Assembly: GCF_947501165.1 (NCBI RefSeq)
Contig: NZ_CANMUU010000001.1
Location: 1,178,001-1,242,000, forward strand
Length of the DNA: 64,000 bases
Source of the DNA: an uncultured Allomuricauda sp.
GTDB taxonomy: Bacteria > Bacteroidota > Bacteroidia > Flavobacteriales > Flavobacteriaceae
Reading direction: 5' to 3'
The translations under genes were made by a program, and so were the position numbers. This document shows positions 8,064 through 16,531 of this stretch, piece after piece. Each line of letters starts with the position of its first letter. Positions within the stretch are counted from its first letter, which is position 1. Under the pieces are notes generated by a model. That model was not told the origin of the DNA and ran no database searches. It saw only the letters and a program-made list of their open reading frames with translations.

Positions 8064-9212
8064 TTAGGGGCTTGCTTTAAGGGAAATCTGCATGATTGTT
8101 CCCTCTTTACTCGACGAAAGTACTTTAATTTTTCCTTTATGGTATTCTTCTACAATTCTCTTCACAAGGGAAAGACCTAACCCCCAACCTCTCTTTTTTG
8201 AGGTAACTCCTGGGTTAAAGATGTTCTGAAAGTCACTTTTTGGTATGCCATGCCCAGTATCTGTTACCAAGACATTGACGTTTTGTCCTTTCTGTTCAAT
8301 TTCAATACGAATGTTTCCTTTGCCCTTCATGGCATCAATACCATTTTTGACCAGGTTTTCGATACTCCAATTATAAAGAGGAAGATTTAAAAGCACCGGG
8401 AGTTCAGAAATGTCGGAACTAAACGAAAAATGAATGAGTTTTGAGCTTCTTCGTTTTAGATATTCATAGGCTTTTTCAGTCTCAGAAACAATATCATGGA
8501 CCTCAAGCTTTGGAGTAGAACCAATCTTGGAAAATCGCTCAGTTATGGTGTGTAGTCGGGAAATATCTTTATCTATTTCTTTGGTGATGTCTTCATTGAT
8601 GTTTTCTGATTTTAGCAACTCGTTCCAACCCAACAACGAAGTTAATGGTGTGCCGATCTGATGAGCGGTTTCTTTGGCCATACCGGCCCATAGTTTGTTT
8701 TGTTCCGAAGCTTTGTTGGTCTTGAAAAAGAAGAAAATCACGGTACCGAACAAAAAAATGATGAGCAAGAGCGCAAGCGGATAATATTTCAACTTGTTCA
8801 AGACCTCAGAGTTTCCATAGTACAAGGTTTCCAAAAGTTCTCCATCTTGAACTATTTGAATGGGTTGGTTCTCGTTTCTATATTGTGAAATCTTTTTTTG
8901 CAGGTATATGGAGTCCTGCGCTTTTTCTTCTGGAATATTGTGCGTCTTAATGGTCCCTGCCTCGTTCACTAAAATCATGGGAGTAGAGGTATTGTTGCCC
9001 ATTACCTTAAGGGTAAGGTTTCCAAGTTCTTGATCTACGGAAGACTGTATAAGCTCCAATTGGGCAGTAGCCCAAATTTCCATTTTTAACCGTTCTTCTT
9101 CTTTGAATTTTTTAAAAAAACTATTCGTGTTCCAAAGAATTAAGCTCACAATTACGAATGCCGAAACCAGCAGTGTAATATTGGAAGCTTTTCTTTTGGG
9201 GTTGAAGTTCAC
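8064..9212 (-). CDS. Membrane sensor histidine kinase
   Basis: 382 residues. Two membrane segments (about residues 11-31 and 145-163) flank a small extracytoplasmic domain. The HisKA-like helix follows with phospho-acceptor H184 in AKETAHQIGTPLTSLLGW, a form common in Bacteroidota, and then HATPase_c (ENLVKNGIDAM, DTGHGIP, GWGLGLSLVKRI). No response regulator lies beside it, so it is an orphan kinase here. The start is GTG at 9212, placed just before a basic n-region (NPKRK) and the first membrane segment. Confidence 0.9.
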   Translation of the reverse strand: MNFNPKRKASNITLLVSAFVIVSLILWNTNSFFKKFKEEERLKMEIWATAQLELIQSSVDQELGNLTLKVMGNNTSTPMILVNEAGTIKTHNIPEEKAQDSIYLQKKISQYRNENQPIQIVQDGELLETLYYGNSEVLNKLKYYPLALLLIIFLFGTVIFFFFKTNKASEQNKLWAGMAKETAHQIGTPLTSLLGWNELLKSENINEDITKEIDKDISRLHTITERFSKIGSTPKLEVHDIVSETEKAYEYLKRRSSKLIHFSFSSDISELPVLLNLPLYNWSIENLVKNGIDAMKGKGNIRIEIEQKGQNVNVLVTDTGHGIPKSDFQNIFNPGVTSKKRGWGLGLSLVKRIVEEYHKGKIKVLSSSKEGTIMQISLKASP

Positions 9213-9305
9213 TTTTTGATATAATTGTCTTTAAAGATAGCGGAAAATGAAAAATACTGTTGATAGTTCGTTAATAGATTCTCATTTTAGTGGACTTGGT
9301 TTTTG

Positions 9306-9313
9306 TATTTTTG
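9306..9313 (+). promoter_or_regulatory. Predicted -7 box (TATTTTTG) of the DUF3127 gene
   Basis: Exact TAnnTTTG match 23 nt before the ATG at 9337. Confidence 0.5.
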
Positions 9314-9336
9314 AGGCATTTTGAAAAGCAGATAAC

Positions 9337-9714
9337 ATGGAAGTCCAGGGAAGAATAAAAATGATTGATGAGACCAAAACCTATGGGAACAATGGTTTCA
9401 GAAAACGCGAAGTTGTAATTACTACGGAAGAGCAATATCCTCAACATATTCTGGTCGAGTTTGTTCAGGACAAATGCGACTTATTGAACAGTTACCAGGT
9501 AGGGCAACAAGTCAAAGTAAGCATAAATCTTAGAGGAAGGGAATGGACCAACCCCCAGGGTGAGGTAAAATATTTTAACTCCATTCAAGGGTGGCGCATA
9601 GAGAATTTGGAAGGTGCTGCTGCGACAGAAAACATGCCTCCCGTTCCGCCTATGGAAGCATTTGAACCTGCTGATGATTTGAATGAAGAAGACCACGACG
9701 ATCTTCCTTTTTAA
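9337..9714 (+). CDS. DUF3127 protein with SSB-like acidic tail
   Basis: 125 residues. Residues 1-95 match DUF3127, an OB-fold-like domain (MEVQGRI opening; KYFNSIQGWRIE near the end) common in Bacteroidota. A Pro/Ala-rich linker then leads to an acidic terminus ending DDLPF. That ending closely resembles the C-terminal tip of single-stranded DNA-binding protein (DDDIPF in E. coli), which docks replication and repair partners. A nucleic-acid-associated role is therefore an attractive inference, though nothing proves DNA binding. The fatty-acid transporter start follows after 6 nt. Confidence 0.8.
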   Translation: MEVQGRIKMIDETKTYGNNGFRKREVVITTEEQYPQHILVEFVQDKCDLLNSYQVGQQVKVSINLRGREWTNPQGEVKYFNSIQGWRIENLEGAAATENMPPVPPMEAFEPADDLNEEDHDDLPF

Positions 9715-9720
9715 ATCAGC

Positions 9721-11097
9721 TTGGGTTTTACCAAACTCATAGAACATATTTTTAGGCGGTTCTTGCCGTCTCCTTTTACCATTGCCGTTCTGCTCACCAT
9801 ACTAACATTGGTTTTGGCATTGGTGTTTTCTGATGATTCTGCCGAAGGGGAAAGAATCACAACCATTCTTTCCTATTGGGAAAATGGAATTTGGAATAGT
9901 GGTCTTTTGGTATTTGCCTACCAAATGATGCTGATTTTGGTACTGGGCCATGTGTTGGTTTTAAGCAAACCCATGGAACGCTTGATGCTTGGAATAACCA
10001 AATGGGTTACAAACACGTCTACTGCTGCTGTACTGGTTGTGGTTTCTACTATGTTGGTTTCCTTTTTCAATTGGGGTTTGGGACTCATTTTTGGAGCTAT
10101 TCTGGCCCGTAAAGTGGGTGAGCATGCTCAAGCAAACCAAATACCCTTAAATTACCCCTTGATTGGTGCTTCAGGCTATGCAGGCTTAATGATATGGCAT
10201 GGTGGTATCAGTGGCTCTGCGCCACTCAAAGTAGCTGAAGAAGGCCATATATCAGATTTGTTGGCCGGCGTTTCCAATACTAGTTTACTGGAACAACTTC
10301 CTTCTTCAATTTCTACTTCGTTGACTATATTGAGTGCTTGGAACCTGTTGTTGTTCTTTATAGTGCTTGTGGTAATTGGGCTACTTGCTTTTTATATGGG
10401 AAAAAAAACATCGCCAACATCAATCCATTTAAAACCATATGCCTTCAATTCAATAGAGAAAAAGAATTTAATGGGGGCGGAACGATTAGATTACTCCAGG
10501 ATTATGGCTTTAATCTTTGGAGTATTGCTTTTTGCTGCATTTTTGGTCCAATATCTAGTGCCGCTTCAACAATTGAACATTACCCCGAACATGCTTAATT
10601 TTTTTATGTTGGGATTGGCGATAGTGCTACATGGTAGTTTCAAAAGTTTTTTGGAAGCGGTACAAGAGGCCATTGCGGATACATCAGGCATTCTAATTCA
10701 GTTTCCTCTATATTTTGGCATCATGGGGATTATGGCTGGAAGCGGTATGATAAACGCTATTTCAGACTTCTTCGTCTCAATCAGCAATGCCACTACATTG
10801 CCCATTTTTACCTTTTTTAGTGCTGGTTTGGTCAACATTTTTGTACCTAGTGGCGGAGGACAATGGGCCATACAAGGCCCTTTGGTATTGGAGTCAGCAC
10901 TACAATTGGGAGTTCCTTTGCCCAAAGCTATAATGGCCTTGGCCTACGGTGACCAGATTACGAATATGCTCCAACCGTTTTGGGCACTTCCTCTTTTAGG
11001 AATTACCAAACTAAAGGCTAAGGAAATACTACCCTATACTCTGGTTTTTATGTTGTTTGGAAGTCTCATATATATTATTGGGTTACTAATTTTGTAA
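9721..11097 (+). CDS. Short-chain fatty acid transporter, AtoE family
   Basis: 458 residues, about 12 membrane segments. The N-terminus (FRRFLPSPFTIAVLLTILT) aligns in my memory with E. coli AtoE, and the conserved glycine-rich segments near residues 110-170 and 375-390 (VPSGGGQW) are present. The family is thought to import short-chain fatty acids such as acetoacetate or butyrate across the inner membrane. The start appears to be TTG at 9721, six nt after the DUF3127 stop: no in-frame ATG exists before the first membrane segment, and the frame upstream is the DUF3127 gene itself. Confidence 0.85.
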   Translation: MGFTKLIEHIFRRFLPSPFTIAVLLTILTLVLALVFSDDSAEGERITTILSYWENGIWNSGLLVFAYQMMLILVLGHVLVLSKPMERLMLGITKWVTNTSTAAVLVVVSTMLVSFFNWGLGLIFGAILARKVGEHAQANQIPLNYPLIGASGYAGLMIWHGGISGSAPLKVAEEGHISDLLAGVSNTSLLEQLPSSISTSLTILSAWNLLLFFIVLVVIGLLAFYMGKKTSPTSIHLKPYAFNSIEKKNLMGAERLDYSRIMALIFGVLLFAAFLVQYLVPLQQLNITPNMLNFFMLGLAIVLHGSFKSFLEAVQEAIADTSGILIQFPLYFGIMGIMAGSGMINAISDFFVSISNATTLPIFTFFSAGLVNIFVPSGGGQWAIQGPLVLESALQLGVPLPKAIMALAYGDQITNMLQPFWALPLLGITKLKAKEILPYTLVFMLFGSLIYIIGLLIL

Positions 11098-11129
11098 GGC
11101 TTTTTTGTAATTTTATAAAAAATTGCAAA

Positions 11130-11792
11130 GTGGAAAAAGAGAAAAAAAATCTTCCGCTTTTCTTTTTGGGCGATAGATTGGAGTTTCCTCCTGTAAGCGC
11201 TGCAAATGAAGACGGTTTATTGGCTGTAGGTGGAGATTTATCTTCAGAACGGCTGGTATTGGCTTATCGCAATGGAATTTTTCCTTGGTTTAATGATGAT
11301 GCGTTGATTTTATGGTGGAGCCCTGACCCAAGAATGGTTTTGTTCCCGGATAAACTCCGAATTTCAAAAAGTATGCGAAAAGTGCTTCGCGATGAACAGT
11401 TTTCACTCACTATCAATACTTCTTTTGACAGTGTTCTTGAGCATTGCGCAAAAGTGAACCGTAAAGGGCAGGAAGGAACTTGGATTACTACTGAAATAAG
11501 GAAAGCTTATAGGGAGCTTTTCGACAAAGGTTTTGCAAAATCTTACGAAGTTTGGCAAGATGGCACTTTGGTCGGAGGACTTTATGGAATAGATTTGGGA
11601 CATGTCTTTTGTGGAGAAAGCATGTTTAGTTTGGTCCCCAATGCTTCCAAGTTTGCTTTTATAAAAATGGTTGAAGAACTTAAGCAGCTCAATTATAAAA
11701 TAGTGGATTGCCAGGTGCATACCGACCATTTGGAAAGCTTGGGAGCAGAGCTGATACCAAGAAGTCAGTTTCTTGACTTACTAAATGGATAA
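11130..11792 (+). CDS. aat: Leucyl/phenylalanyl-tRNA--protein transferase
   Basis: 220 residues, typical length. Family motifs: FPPVSAANEDGLLAVGGDL near residue 16, YRNGIFPWF near 48, WWSPDPR near 63, GLYGIDLGHVFCGESMFS near 150, and DCQVHTDHLESLGAE near the end. The enzyme adds Leu or Phe to proteins with N-terminal Lys or Arg, marking them for ClpS/ClpAP degradation (N-degron pathway). The start is GTG at 11130, 32 nt after the transporter. The last 12 bp overlap the convergent DUF2490 gene. Confidence 0.95.
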   Translation: MEKEKKNLPLFFLGDRLEFPPVSAANEDGLLAVGGDLSSERLVLAYRNGIFPWFNDDALILWWSPDPRMVLFPDKLRISKSMRKVLRDEQFSLTINTSFDSVLEHCAKVNRKGQEGTWITTEIRKAYRELFDKGFAKSYEVWQDGTLVGGLYGIDLGHVFCGESMFSLVPNASKFAFIKMVEELKQLNYKIVDCQVHTDHLESLGAELIPRSQFLDLLNG

Positions 11793-12470
11793 TTGGACTG
11801 AGGTCAATAGAAAAATTACATGTTGGATTTCTGGAGCTGTGTATTCTTCAAATCTGTACTCCACGCCCATTTGAAATTTGAATCCTTTTTCCAACTGCCA
11901 ACCAATCTGACCACTAAGACGAAAATCGTATTGGGAAGACTCGCCTTTGGCAACACTTAATAGTTGTTCGGCGCTTCCTGCAAAATAAGGTTCTCCCAAG
12001 TTTAGTTTCTGACCTTTTAACGGAAAATCAATAGCAAACCGATATCTAAACCGATGGGTTGTAAGATTGGTTGTGATACGTTGCTCACTTCTAAACCTAT
12101 GTCCATATCGGATAGTTATGGGCCGATATGTAAAGTTGAATTGTTGGGTGAGTCTCAGTTCATTGGAAGCGTCTTCAAAAATATCCCTGAATCGATATTG
12201 AATCCCAAGAGCAACACTTTGATTCTCTTTGATGACCAACTTTGAAAAATGAACCAAATCCAACTGTCGGCTTCTGAAATTGAAATCTTCATCTCTCAAA
12301 AAGAAAGAGCGATAGGCTATGGAAAAATTATGACCATATGTTGGTGAAACGTCATAATTGAGAGCCGCCTGAGGCTGCCAAAAACCCGTTACATTTTCTT
12401 GCGCATTCAAAGTAATGGAAAGCATGAGCCAAGTACAAAAACCTATGGCTCTAGTAAAGGACATGGTCAT
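11781..12470 (-). CDS. DUF2490 outer-membrane beta-barrel protein
   Basis: 229 residues. A signal peptide (to about residue 24, TLNAQ) is followed by alternating beta strands rich in Arg, Tyr and Phe, with no lipobox. The pattern GFWQPQAALNY...HNFSIAYRSFF and repeated R-x-R-F/Y strands fit DUF2490, a predicted small outer-membrane barrel. The last residue context (SVQLSI) is not the classical terminal Phe. It overlaps the preceding gene's end by 20 nt, so the two are probably translated as a unit. Function unknown. Confidence 0.75.
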   Translation of the reverse strand: MTMSFTRAIGFCTWLMLSITLNAQENVTGFWQPQAALNYDVSPTYGHNFSIAYRSFFLRDEDFNFRSRQLDLVHFSKLVIKENQSVALGIQYRFRDIFEDASNELRLTQQFNFTYRPITIRYGHRFRSEQRITTNLTTHRFRYRFAIDFPLKGQKLNLGEPYFAGSAEQLLSVAKGESSQYDFRLSGQIGWQLEKGFKFQMGVEYRFEEYTAPEIQHVIFLLTSVQLSI

Positions 12471-13029
12471 ACTTTGAACGGATGGATTTGCGCATACTTA
12501 CAAACTGTCCCTCGGAATTGAATAGAATTTCGAATTGTTCAAAACCTTTTGACCTCTTGCCAGATACAATCAACTCATAATTAATGTAGGGTAATATGAG
12601 ATTTTGGAAAGCCTCAGTCAGGGTTCGTTTTGACGATTTGTCTTTAGCCGGATACTGCTGTTGTATCTTCTTGACCGTAAATTTTGAAAAGTTCTGTTTG
12701 AGGTATTGAACAATGTTGGACCAACTTTCACTTGGAATATCTGTCTCTTTAATGATGAATTCCACATCCTCCAAAGAACCGGATTCGTCAAATTCAACAC
12801 TATATCGCAATCGCCCTTTTTTAAACTTGGCTTCATAGCTTTTTTTGTCCCCATCAATTTCTTGATAGTACCTAACCCGTTTTGCATCTTCCGTAAAAGG
12901 GGACAACTGGGTTTCAATACCTTTAGGAAGTTCAGAAGAGCTTATTTTATATTCTTTTTCGTTTTTGGTTTGGCCAAAACTGTAAAGATGAAGGAGGCAG
13001 AGAGCTATAAAAAAAAACTTATACTTCAT
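12451..13029 (-). CDS. Secreted protein of unknown function (PepSY-like?)
   Basis: 192 residues. Signal peptide residues 1-19 (FGQ cleavage context), then a charged alpha/beta domain with a motif of the form YEAKFKKGRLRYSVEFDESG, reminiscent of PepSY-like beta-lactamase-inhibitor folds in Bacteroidota; this resemblance is weak. It overlaps tag upstream by 11 nt and the DUF2490 gene downstream by 20 nt, so tag, this gene and the barrel form one tight unit. Probably periplasmic. Confidence 0.6.
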   Translation of the reverse strand: MKYKFFFIALCLLHLYSFGQTKNEKEYKISSSELPKGIETQLSPFTEDAKRVRYYQEIDGDKKSYEAKFKKGRLRYSVEFDESGSLEDVEFIIKETDIPSESWSNIVQYLKQNFSKFTVKKIQQQYPAKDKSSKRTLTEAFQNLILPYINYELIVSGKRSKGFEQFEILFNSEGQFVSMRKSIRSKYDHVLY

Positions 13030-13582
13030 TGTATCGAAAACAGTTCACTTCATGGTCGTTTACCATACCGATAGCTTGCATAAAGGCATAAACCACGGTG
13101 CTGCCTACAAATTTAAACCCTCGCTTTTTTAAATCCTTGCTCAATGAATCTGATAAAGGTGTGGTTGCTGGGGCGTCTTTGTAATTCTTCCAAGAATTCT
13201 TAATGGGCATATTATCCACAAAACTCCAAATGTAATCACTGAAACTACCAAATTCTTCTTGAACCTGTAGAAAGGCATTGGCATTGCTCACTGTTGCATG
13301 GACTTTTAGTTTGTTTCGGATGATACCGGGATTGGACAAGAGTTCATCAATCTTTTTTTGCCCATAATGGGCAATCGTTTTGTAATCGAAACCGTCAAAG
13401 GCCAATCTGAAATTTTCACGTTTTCTGAGGACGGTTATCCAGCTTAATCCTGCTTGGAAGGTTTCGAGTATTAAAAATTCAAAAAGTATGGCGTCATCCT
13501 TAACGGGAACGCCCCATTCCTCATCATGATAAGCTTCATAGAGTGGGTCTCCCACACACCATCCACAACGGTGTTTATCCAT
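13019..13582 (-). CDS. tag: DNA-3-methyladenine glycosylase I
   Basis: 187 residues, standard length. It begins RCGWCVGDPLYEAYHDEEWG, carrying the zinc-ligand cysteines and the catalytic-site Glu-Glu-Trp-Gly segment of the Tag family. The helical domain (LDETFQAGLSW-type, here LETFQAGLSWITVLRKRE) and the C-terminal zinc ligands (HEVNCFR) are present. It excises 3-methyladenine from alkylated DNA. First gene of a three-gene overlapping unit with two secreted proteins; the partnership looks like compaction rather than shared function. Confidence 0.95.
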   Translation of the reverse strand: MDKHRCGWCVGDPLYEAYHDEEWGVPVKDDAILFEFLILETFQAGLSWITVLRKRENFRLAFDGFDYKTIAHYGQKKIDELLSNPGIIRNKLKVHATVSNANAFLQVQEEFGSFSDYIWSFVDNMPIKNSWKNYKDAPATTPLSDSLSKDLKKRGFKFVGSTVVYAFMQAIGMVNDHEVNCFRYNEV

Positions 13583-13625
13583 ATTTGGGTTTTGGATAAA
13601 GATAGTTGAAAAAGTACTCTGTGCT

Positions 13626-13997
13626 TTATAGAGAAATCAATTCTCTGGCTATTACTGCATTATCTATATCGGCATAAATCTTGTTTAAGCCTTTATAAAA
13701 TTCATTTTTATCCTTCCGTTGAAGGATGGCTGTGTATGTATTGTTTTTACGTTTAAGAATGCCGGTTATGGTCACTACTTGGTCTACCATCTGGTTACTG
13801 GGCAATTCTGGCTTGTGCAGATAATTAATTTTTTGTCTTAAAGAATTCCATATAAAAAGATAAGCGGCATTGGCAGGATTGCCCACCCTAAAATTTGCAC
13901 CCAATTCCACTCGGTGTGGCTTAACTGGGATGGCTGAAGCTATTTTGTCGTTTCCGTGATTGGGAAATAGTGAGGGGCGCTTTCTTTTTATTTTCAT
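13626..13997 (-). CDS. Conserved hypothetical protein, last gene of the SbtA unit
   Basis: 123 residues, very basic N-terminus (KIKRKRPSLFPNHG), no signal peptide or membrane segment. The middle region (GNPANAAYLFIWNSLRQKINYL) and a later beta-rich stretch (VVTITGILKRKNNTYTAIL) look like a compact cytoplasmic domain. It follows the bicarbonate permease gene after 13 nt on the same strand and is probably in the same transcript. Not recognised as any characterised family. Confidence 0.55.
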   Translation of the reverse strand: MKIKRKRPSLFPNHGNDKIASAIPVKPHRVELGANFRVGNPANAAYLFIWNSLRQKINYLHKPELPSNQMVDQVVTITGILKRKNNTYTAILQRKDKNEFYKGLNKIYADIDNAVIARELISL

Positions 13998-14010
13998 GGT
14001 AGTATATCGA

Positions 14011-14979
14011 TTAAGGTGAAAAACTTTGAATGGTAAACAGATAGAGAGGCATTCCCAACGTAATATTAAAAGGAAATGTGATGGCCAACGCCATAGGTAT
14101 GTATAAGCTTGGATTGGCTTTAGGGGCTGCTATGCGCATTGCCGCAGGAACAGCAATGTAAGAGGCACTAGCGGCAAGAATGGCAAAGAGAAAACGATTC
14201 CCCATACTATCCGTTATAAATTGACTGAACCAGGCCACCAAGCAACCATTGATTATGGGCAGACCCACAGAAAAGAACAGGGCAAACTTTCCTTTCTTTA
14301 CAAAGTCCCCAAGCTTTCGACCACTCATGATTCCCATATCGAGTAGGAATACGGCCAAGAAACCTTTAAAAATATCTGTAGTAAAAGGTTTTATACCTTC
14401 GGCTTGTTGTTCGTTGGCCAAAAAACCTATAGCAAGACTTCCTAAGATTAATAGGACACTTCCATTGGTAACGGAGTGGTGTAATACCTTTCCAAAATCG
14501 CTTTTGTTGGTTCTGTTTTTTTGAAATAGAGCCATTAATAGTACTCCAACAATTATGGAAGGGGCTTCCATTAACGCCATTACAGCCACCATATGTCCTC
14601 CAAATTCTATAGTTTCCATTTCCAAAAAAGAGATGGCCGTAACAAAGGTCACTGCACTTACCGAACCATAGGAAGCGGCTATGGCACCGGAATTTTCCAC
14701 ATTGAATTTACGTCTCAATATGAAATAGGCGAAGACTGGTACTGAAACGGCCAAAAAAATTCCAAAGAAAAGGGACCAAACAATCTCCATGCTAAAATCG
14801 CTATGGGACAGCTCTAGGCCGCCTTTAAAGCCGATAGCAAAGAGTAGGTAAAGTGATATGAATTTTGATGAATTTTCAGGTATAGAAAGGTCGCTTTTCA
14901 ACTGAACGGCAATGATGCCCAAAAAAAAGAAAAGCAAGGCTGGGTTGGTCAAATTATCGACCAAAAGGTGTAAGTCCAT
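14011..14979 (-). CDS. SbtA-type sodium-dependent bicarbonate permease
   Basis: 322 residues, about 10 membrane segments in two halves. The N-terminus (NLTNPALLFFFLGIIAVQLKSDLSIPE, seen at residues 9-35) and the segment LYLLFAIGFKGGLEL are strong signatures of SbtA/DUF897 permeases; YGSVSAVTFVTA and the second-half AASASYIAVPAAMRIAAPKANPSLY-like region match too. In cyanobacteria SbtA imports bicarbonate with sodium and is controlled by the PII-like SbtB. No SbtB homologue is seen here, but two small paralogous proteins lie around the locus. Divergent LysR regulator nearby. Substrate is inferred from family. Confidence 0.88.
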   Translation of the reverse strand: MDLHLLVDNLTNPALLFFFLGIIAVQLKSDLSIPENSSKFISLYLLFAIGFKGGLELSHSDFSMEIVWSLFFGIFLAVSVPVFAYFILRRKFNVENSGAIAASYGSVSAVTFVTAISFLEMETIEFGGHMVAVMALMEAPSIIVGVLLMALFQKNRTNKSDFGKVLHHSVTNGSVLLILGSLAIGFLANEQQAEGIKPFTTDIFKGFLAVFLLDMGIMSGRKLGDFVKKGKFALFFSVGLPIINGCLVAWFSQFITDSMGNRFLFAILAASASYIAVPAAMRIAAPKANPSLYIPMALAITFPFNITLGMPLYLFTIQSFSP

Positions 14980-14985
14980 GTATTG

Positions 14986-15279
14986 TTATTCCTCCAAGGT
15001 AATGTTGAGAACGCCATCAATTCGTAGTCTTTTGCCTTCCCAGCGCACACTATTTATGAAGTCTTTGGCGATAGTTTTTTCTTTTTCCAGCTCTTGAATA
15101 CGGTCATCAGGATATTTGGTGTTCGCATCTTTGTCTCCCTCGCACCATGATAGACGTTGTAGCTTATGAAAATTAATCTTTTGCTCAAGCAGGGCAATAA
15201 TAACATCAGAGGCTTCAGAAGGTGAAAATGTTCCATCTACCAACTGAATCTTTTGTTTTGTTTTTACAATTGTTTCCAT
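14986..15279 (-). CDS. Small soluble protein, SbtA-linked family (copy 1)
   Basis: 97 residues, no signal peptide or membrane segment. Pattern: beta-strand KIQLVDGTFSPSEASDVI, a helix ALLEQKINFHKLQRLS, a charged helix RIQELEKEKTIAKDFI, then final strands. It is clearly paralogous to the protein at 16528-16872 over its whole length: [IV][QR]LV[DE]G[TI]F.P.E[AS][SA]DV, K[IF]..FH..QL/QRL, RI[QE]EL. It lies 6 nt upstream of the bicarbonate permease in the same operon. I do not know the family; an accessory or regulator of the permease is a reasonable inference from position only. Confidence 0.6.
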   Translation of the reverse strand: METIVKTKQKIQLVDGTFSPSEASDVIIALLEQKINFHKLQRLSWCEGDKDANTKYPDDRIQELEKEKTIAKDFINSVRWEGKRLRIDGVLNITLEE

Positions 15280-15303
15280 TTCTTAGTTTTTAGATAATCG
15301 GGA

Positions 15304-15525
15304 TTAAGATTTTTTTACAGCAGAGGCTACTAAAAGCGCTACGATAATTCCAGAACATAAAAGGATTTTGTCTAGAAATAGAGATCCATTTTGCAAGGAT
15401 AGCACGATAAAAAAGCAAATCATGGCAATTAAAGAAGCTTTTGCAGCCCTACTTCGGTTGAAAGTCCATTTAACACTTTTGGTTTTGGATTTCTGTTTGT
15501 AGGGTAAAGAGATTTTTTCTTCCAT
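15304..15525 (-). CDS. Small membrane protein leading the SbtA operon
   Basis: 73 residues from the ATG at 15525. A basic N-terminal half (KQKSKTKSVKWTFNRSRAAK) precedes two hydrophobic segments (about 35-52 and 55-70), i.e. a cytoplasm-facing hairpin. The alternative ATG at 15555 would add ten residues, but it lies upstream of the predicted -7 box (AACCTTTG, 15542-15549). First gene of the unit that continues into the 97-residue protein, the permease and the 123-residue protein. Confidence 0.55.
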   Translation of the reverse strand: MEEKISLPYKQKSKTKSVKWTFNRSRAAKASLIAMICFFIVLSLQNGSLFLDKILLCSGIIVALLVASAVKKS

Positions 15526-15578
15526 GGAATATATTTTGGCGCAAAGGTTATACATTATTATTATATATCTTTATTTAT

Positions 15579-15600
15579 ATTTATTATTGTGTAAATAAAT
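15579..15600. promoter_or_regulatory. Possible LysR-type operator in the divergent promoter region
   Basis: Inverted repeat ATTTATT-N8-AATAAAT (arms 15579-15585 and 15594-15600) just before the LysR start, with the T-N11-A type spacing expected of LysR binding sites. The region is extremely AT-rich, so chance is possible. Confidence 0.3.
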
Positions 15601-15607
15601 TATTTTT

Positions 15608-16531
15608 ATGAATTATACTTTAAACCAATTAAGAATATTCCTGAAAATAGTTGAAAAACAAAGCATTACAAAGGCTTCGGAAGAGCTTCATTTGACTCAG
15701 CCTGCAGTATCAATTCAACTAAAAAATTTTCAAAATCAATTTCCAATACCGCTTACAGAGGTTGTGGGCAGGCAGTTGTTTGTGACAGACTTTGGTAGTG
15801 AAATTGCTTCTGCGGCCAAGCGAATACTAAAAGAAGTAGACAGTATCAATTATAAGCTTTTGGCATATCAAGGAGAGTTGGCTGGACGCTTAAAAATATC
15901 CGTAGTGTCCACCGGTAAATATGTTATGCCCTATTTCTTGTCAGATTTTGTAAGAGGGAATCCAGGAGTTGATCTGGTAATGGATGTAACCAACAAATCT
16001 AGGGTCGTTGAAACCTTGGAGGAAAACCAAGTAGATTTTGCCTTGGTGAGTGTATTGCCCCAACATTTGAATCTGAACAAAGTGAGTTTGATGAAAAATG
16101 TATTGCAACTGGTAGGCAATCCAAAATACTTTGAAAAAGTAAAGTTTGGAAAAAGTGTCTTTTCAAAGGACACACCGTTAATTTTTAGAGAGAAAGGCTC
16201 TGCAACAAGGGCAGCGATGGAAAGTTATCTTACCAAGCGAAGCATTACCGTAGGAAAAAAGATTGAGCTTACCTCCAACGAAGCTGTAAAACAAGCCGTA
16301 ATCGCTGGTTTGGGCTGTTCCATTATGCCTTTGATAGGGGTGCATCGAGAGCTGAAAAATGGAGAACTTACTATCATTCCATCTAAAAGTCTCCCTATGA
16401 TAACAACTTGGAATTTGGTTTGGTTAAAAAACAAAAAGCTATCTCCAGTGTCCGCTGCTCTTTTGGAGTATTTGGAAACAAACAAAGAAGAAATCATGAA
16501 AACTCACTTCCAATGGTTGGATAGTTATTAG
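15608..16531 (+). CDS. LysR family regulator, CbbR/RbcR-like
   Basis: 307 residues. The N-terminal winged helix-turn-helix is at residues 4-62 (QLRIFLKIVEKQSITKASEELHLTQPAVSIQLKNF), followed by the LysR substrate-binding domain (residues 90-295). The length, the L-T-Q-P-A-V-S helix and the VSTGKYVMPYFLSDFV segment resemble CbbR/CmpR regulators of carbon fixation and bicarbonate uptake. It is divergent from the SbtA-type permease operon, the classical layout for a LysR regulator and its target. The effector is unknown. Its last 4 bp overlap the convergent small gene. Confidence 0.88.
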   Translation: MNYTLNQLRIFLKIVEKQSITKASEELHLTQPAVSIQLKNFQNQFPIPLTEVVGRQLFVTDFGSEIASAAKRILKEVDSINYKLLAYQGELAGRLKISVVSTGKYVMPYFLSDFVRGNPGVDLVMDVTNKSRVVETLEENQVDFALVSVLPQHLNLNKVSLMKNVLQLVGNPKYFEKVKFGKSVFSKDTPLIFREKGSATRAAMESYLTKRSITVGKKIELTSNEAVKQAVIAGLGCSIMPLIGVHRELKNGELTIIPSKSLPMITTWNLVWLKNKKLSPVSAALLEYLETNKEEIMKTHFQWLDSY

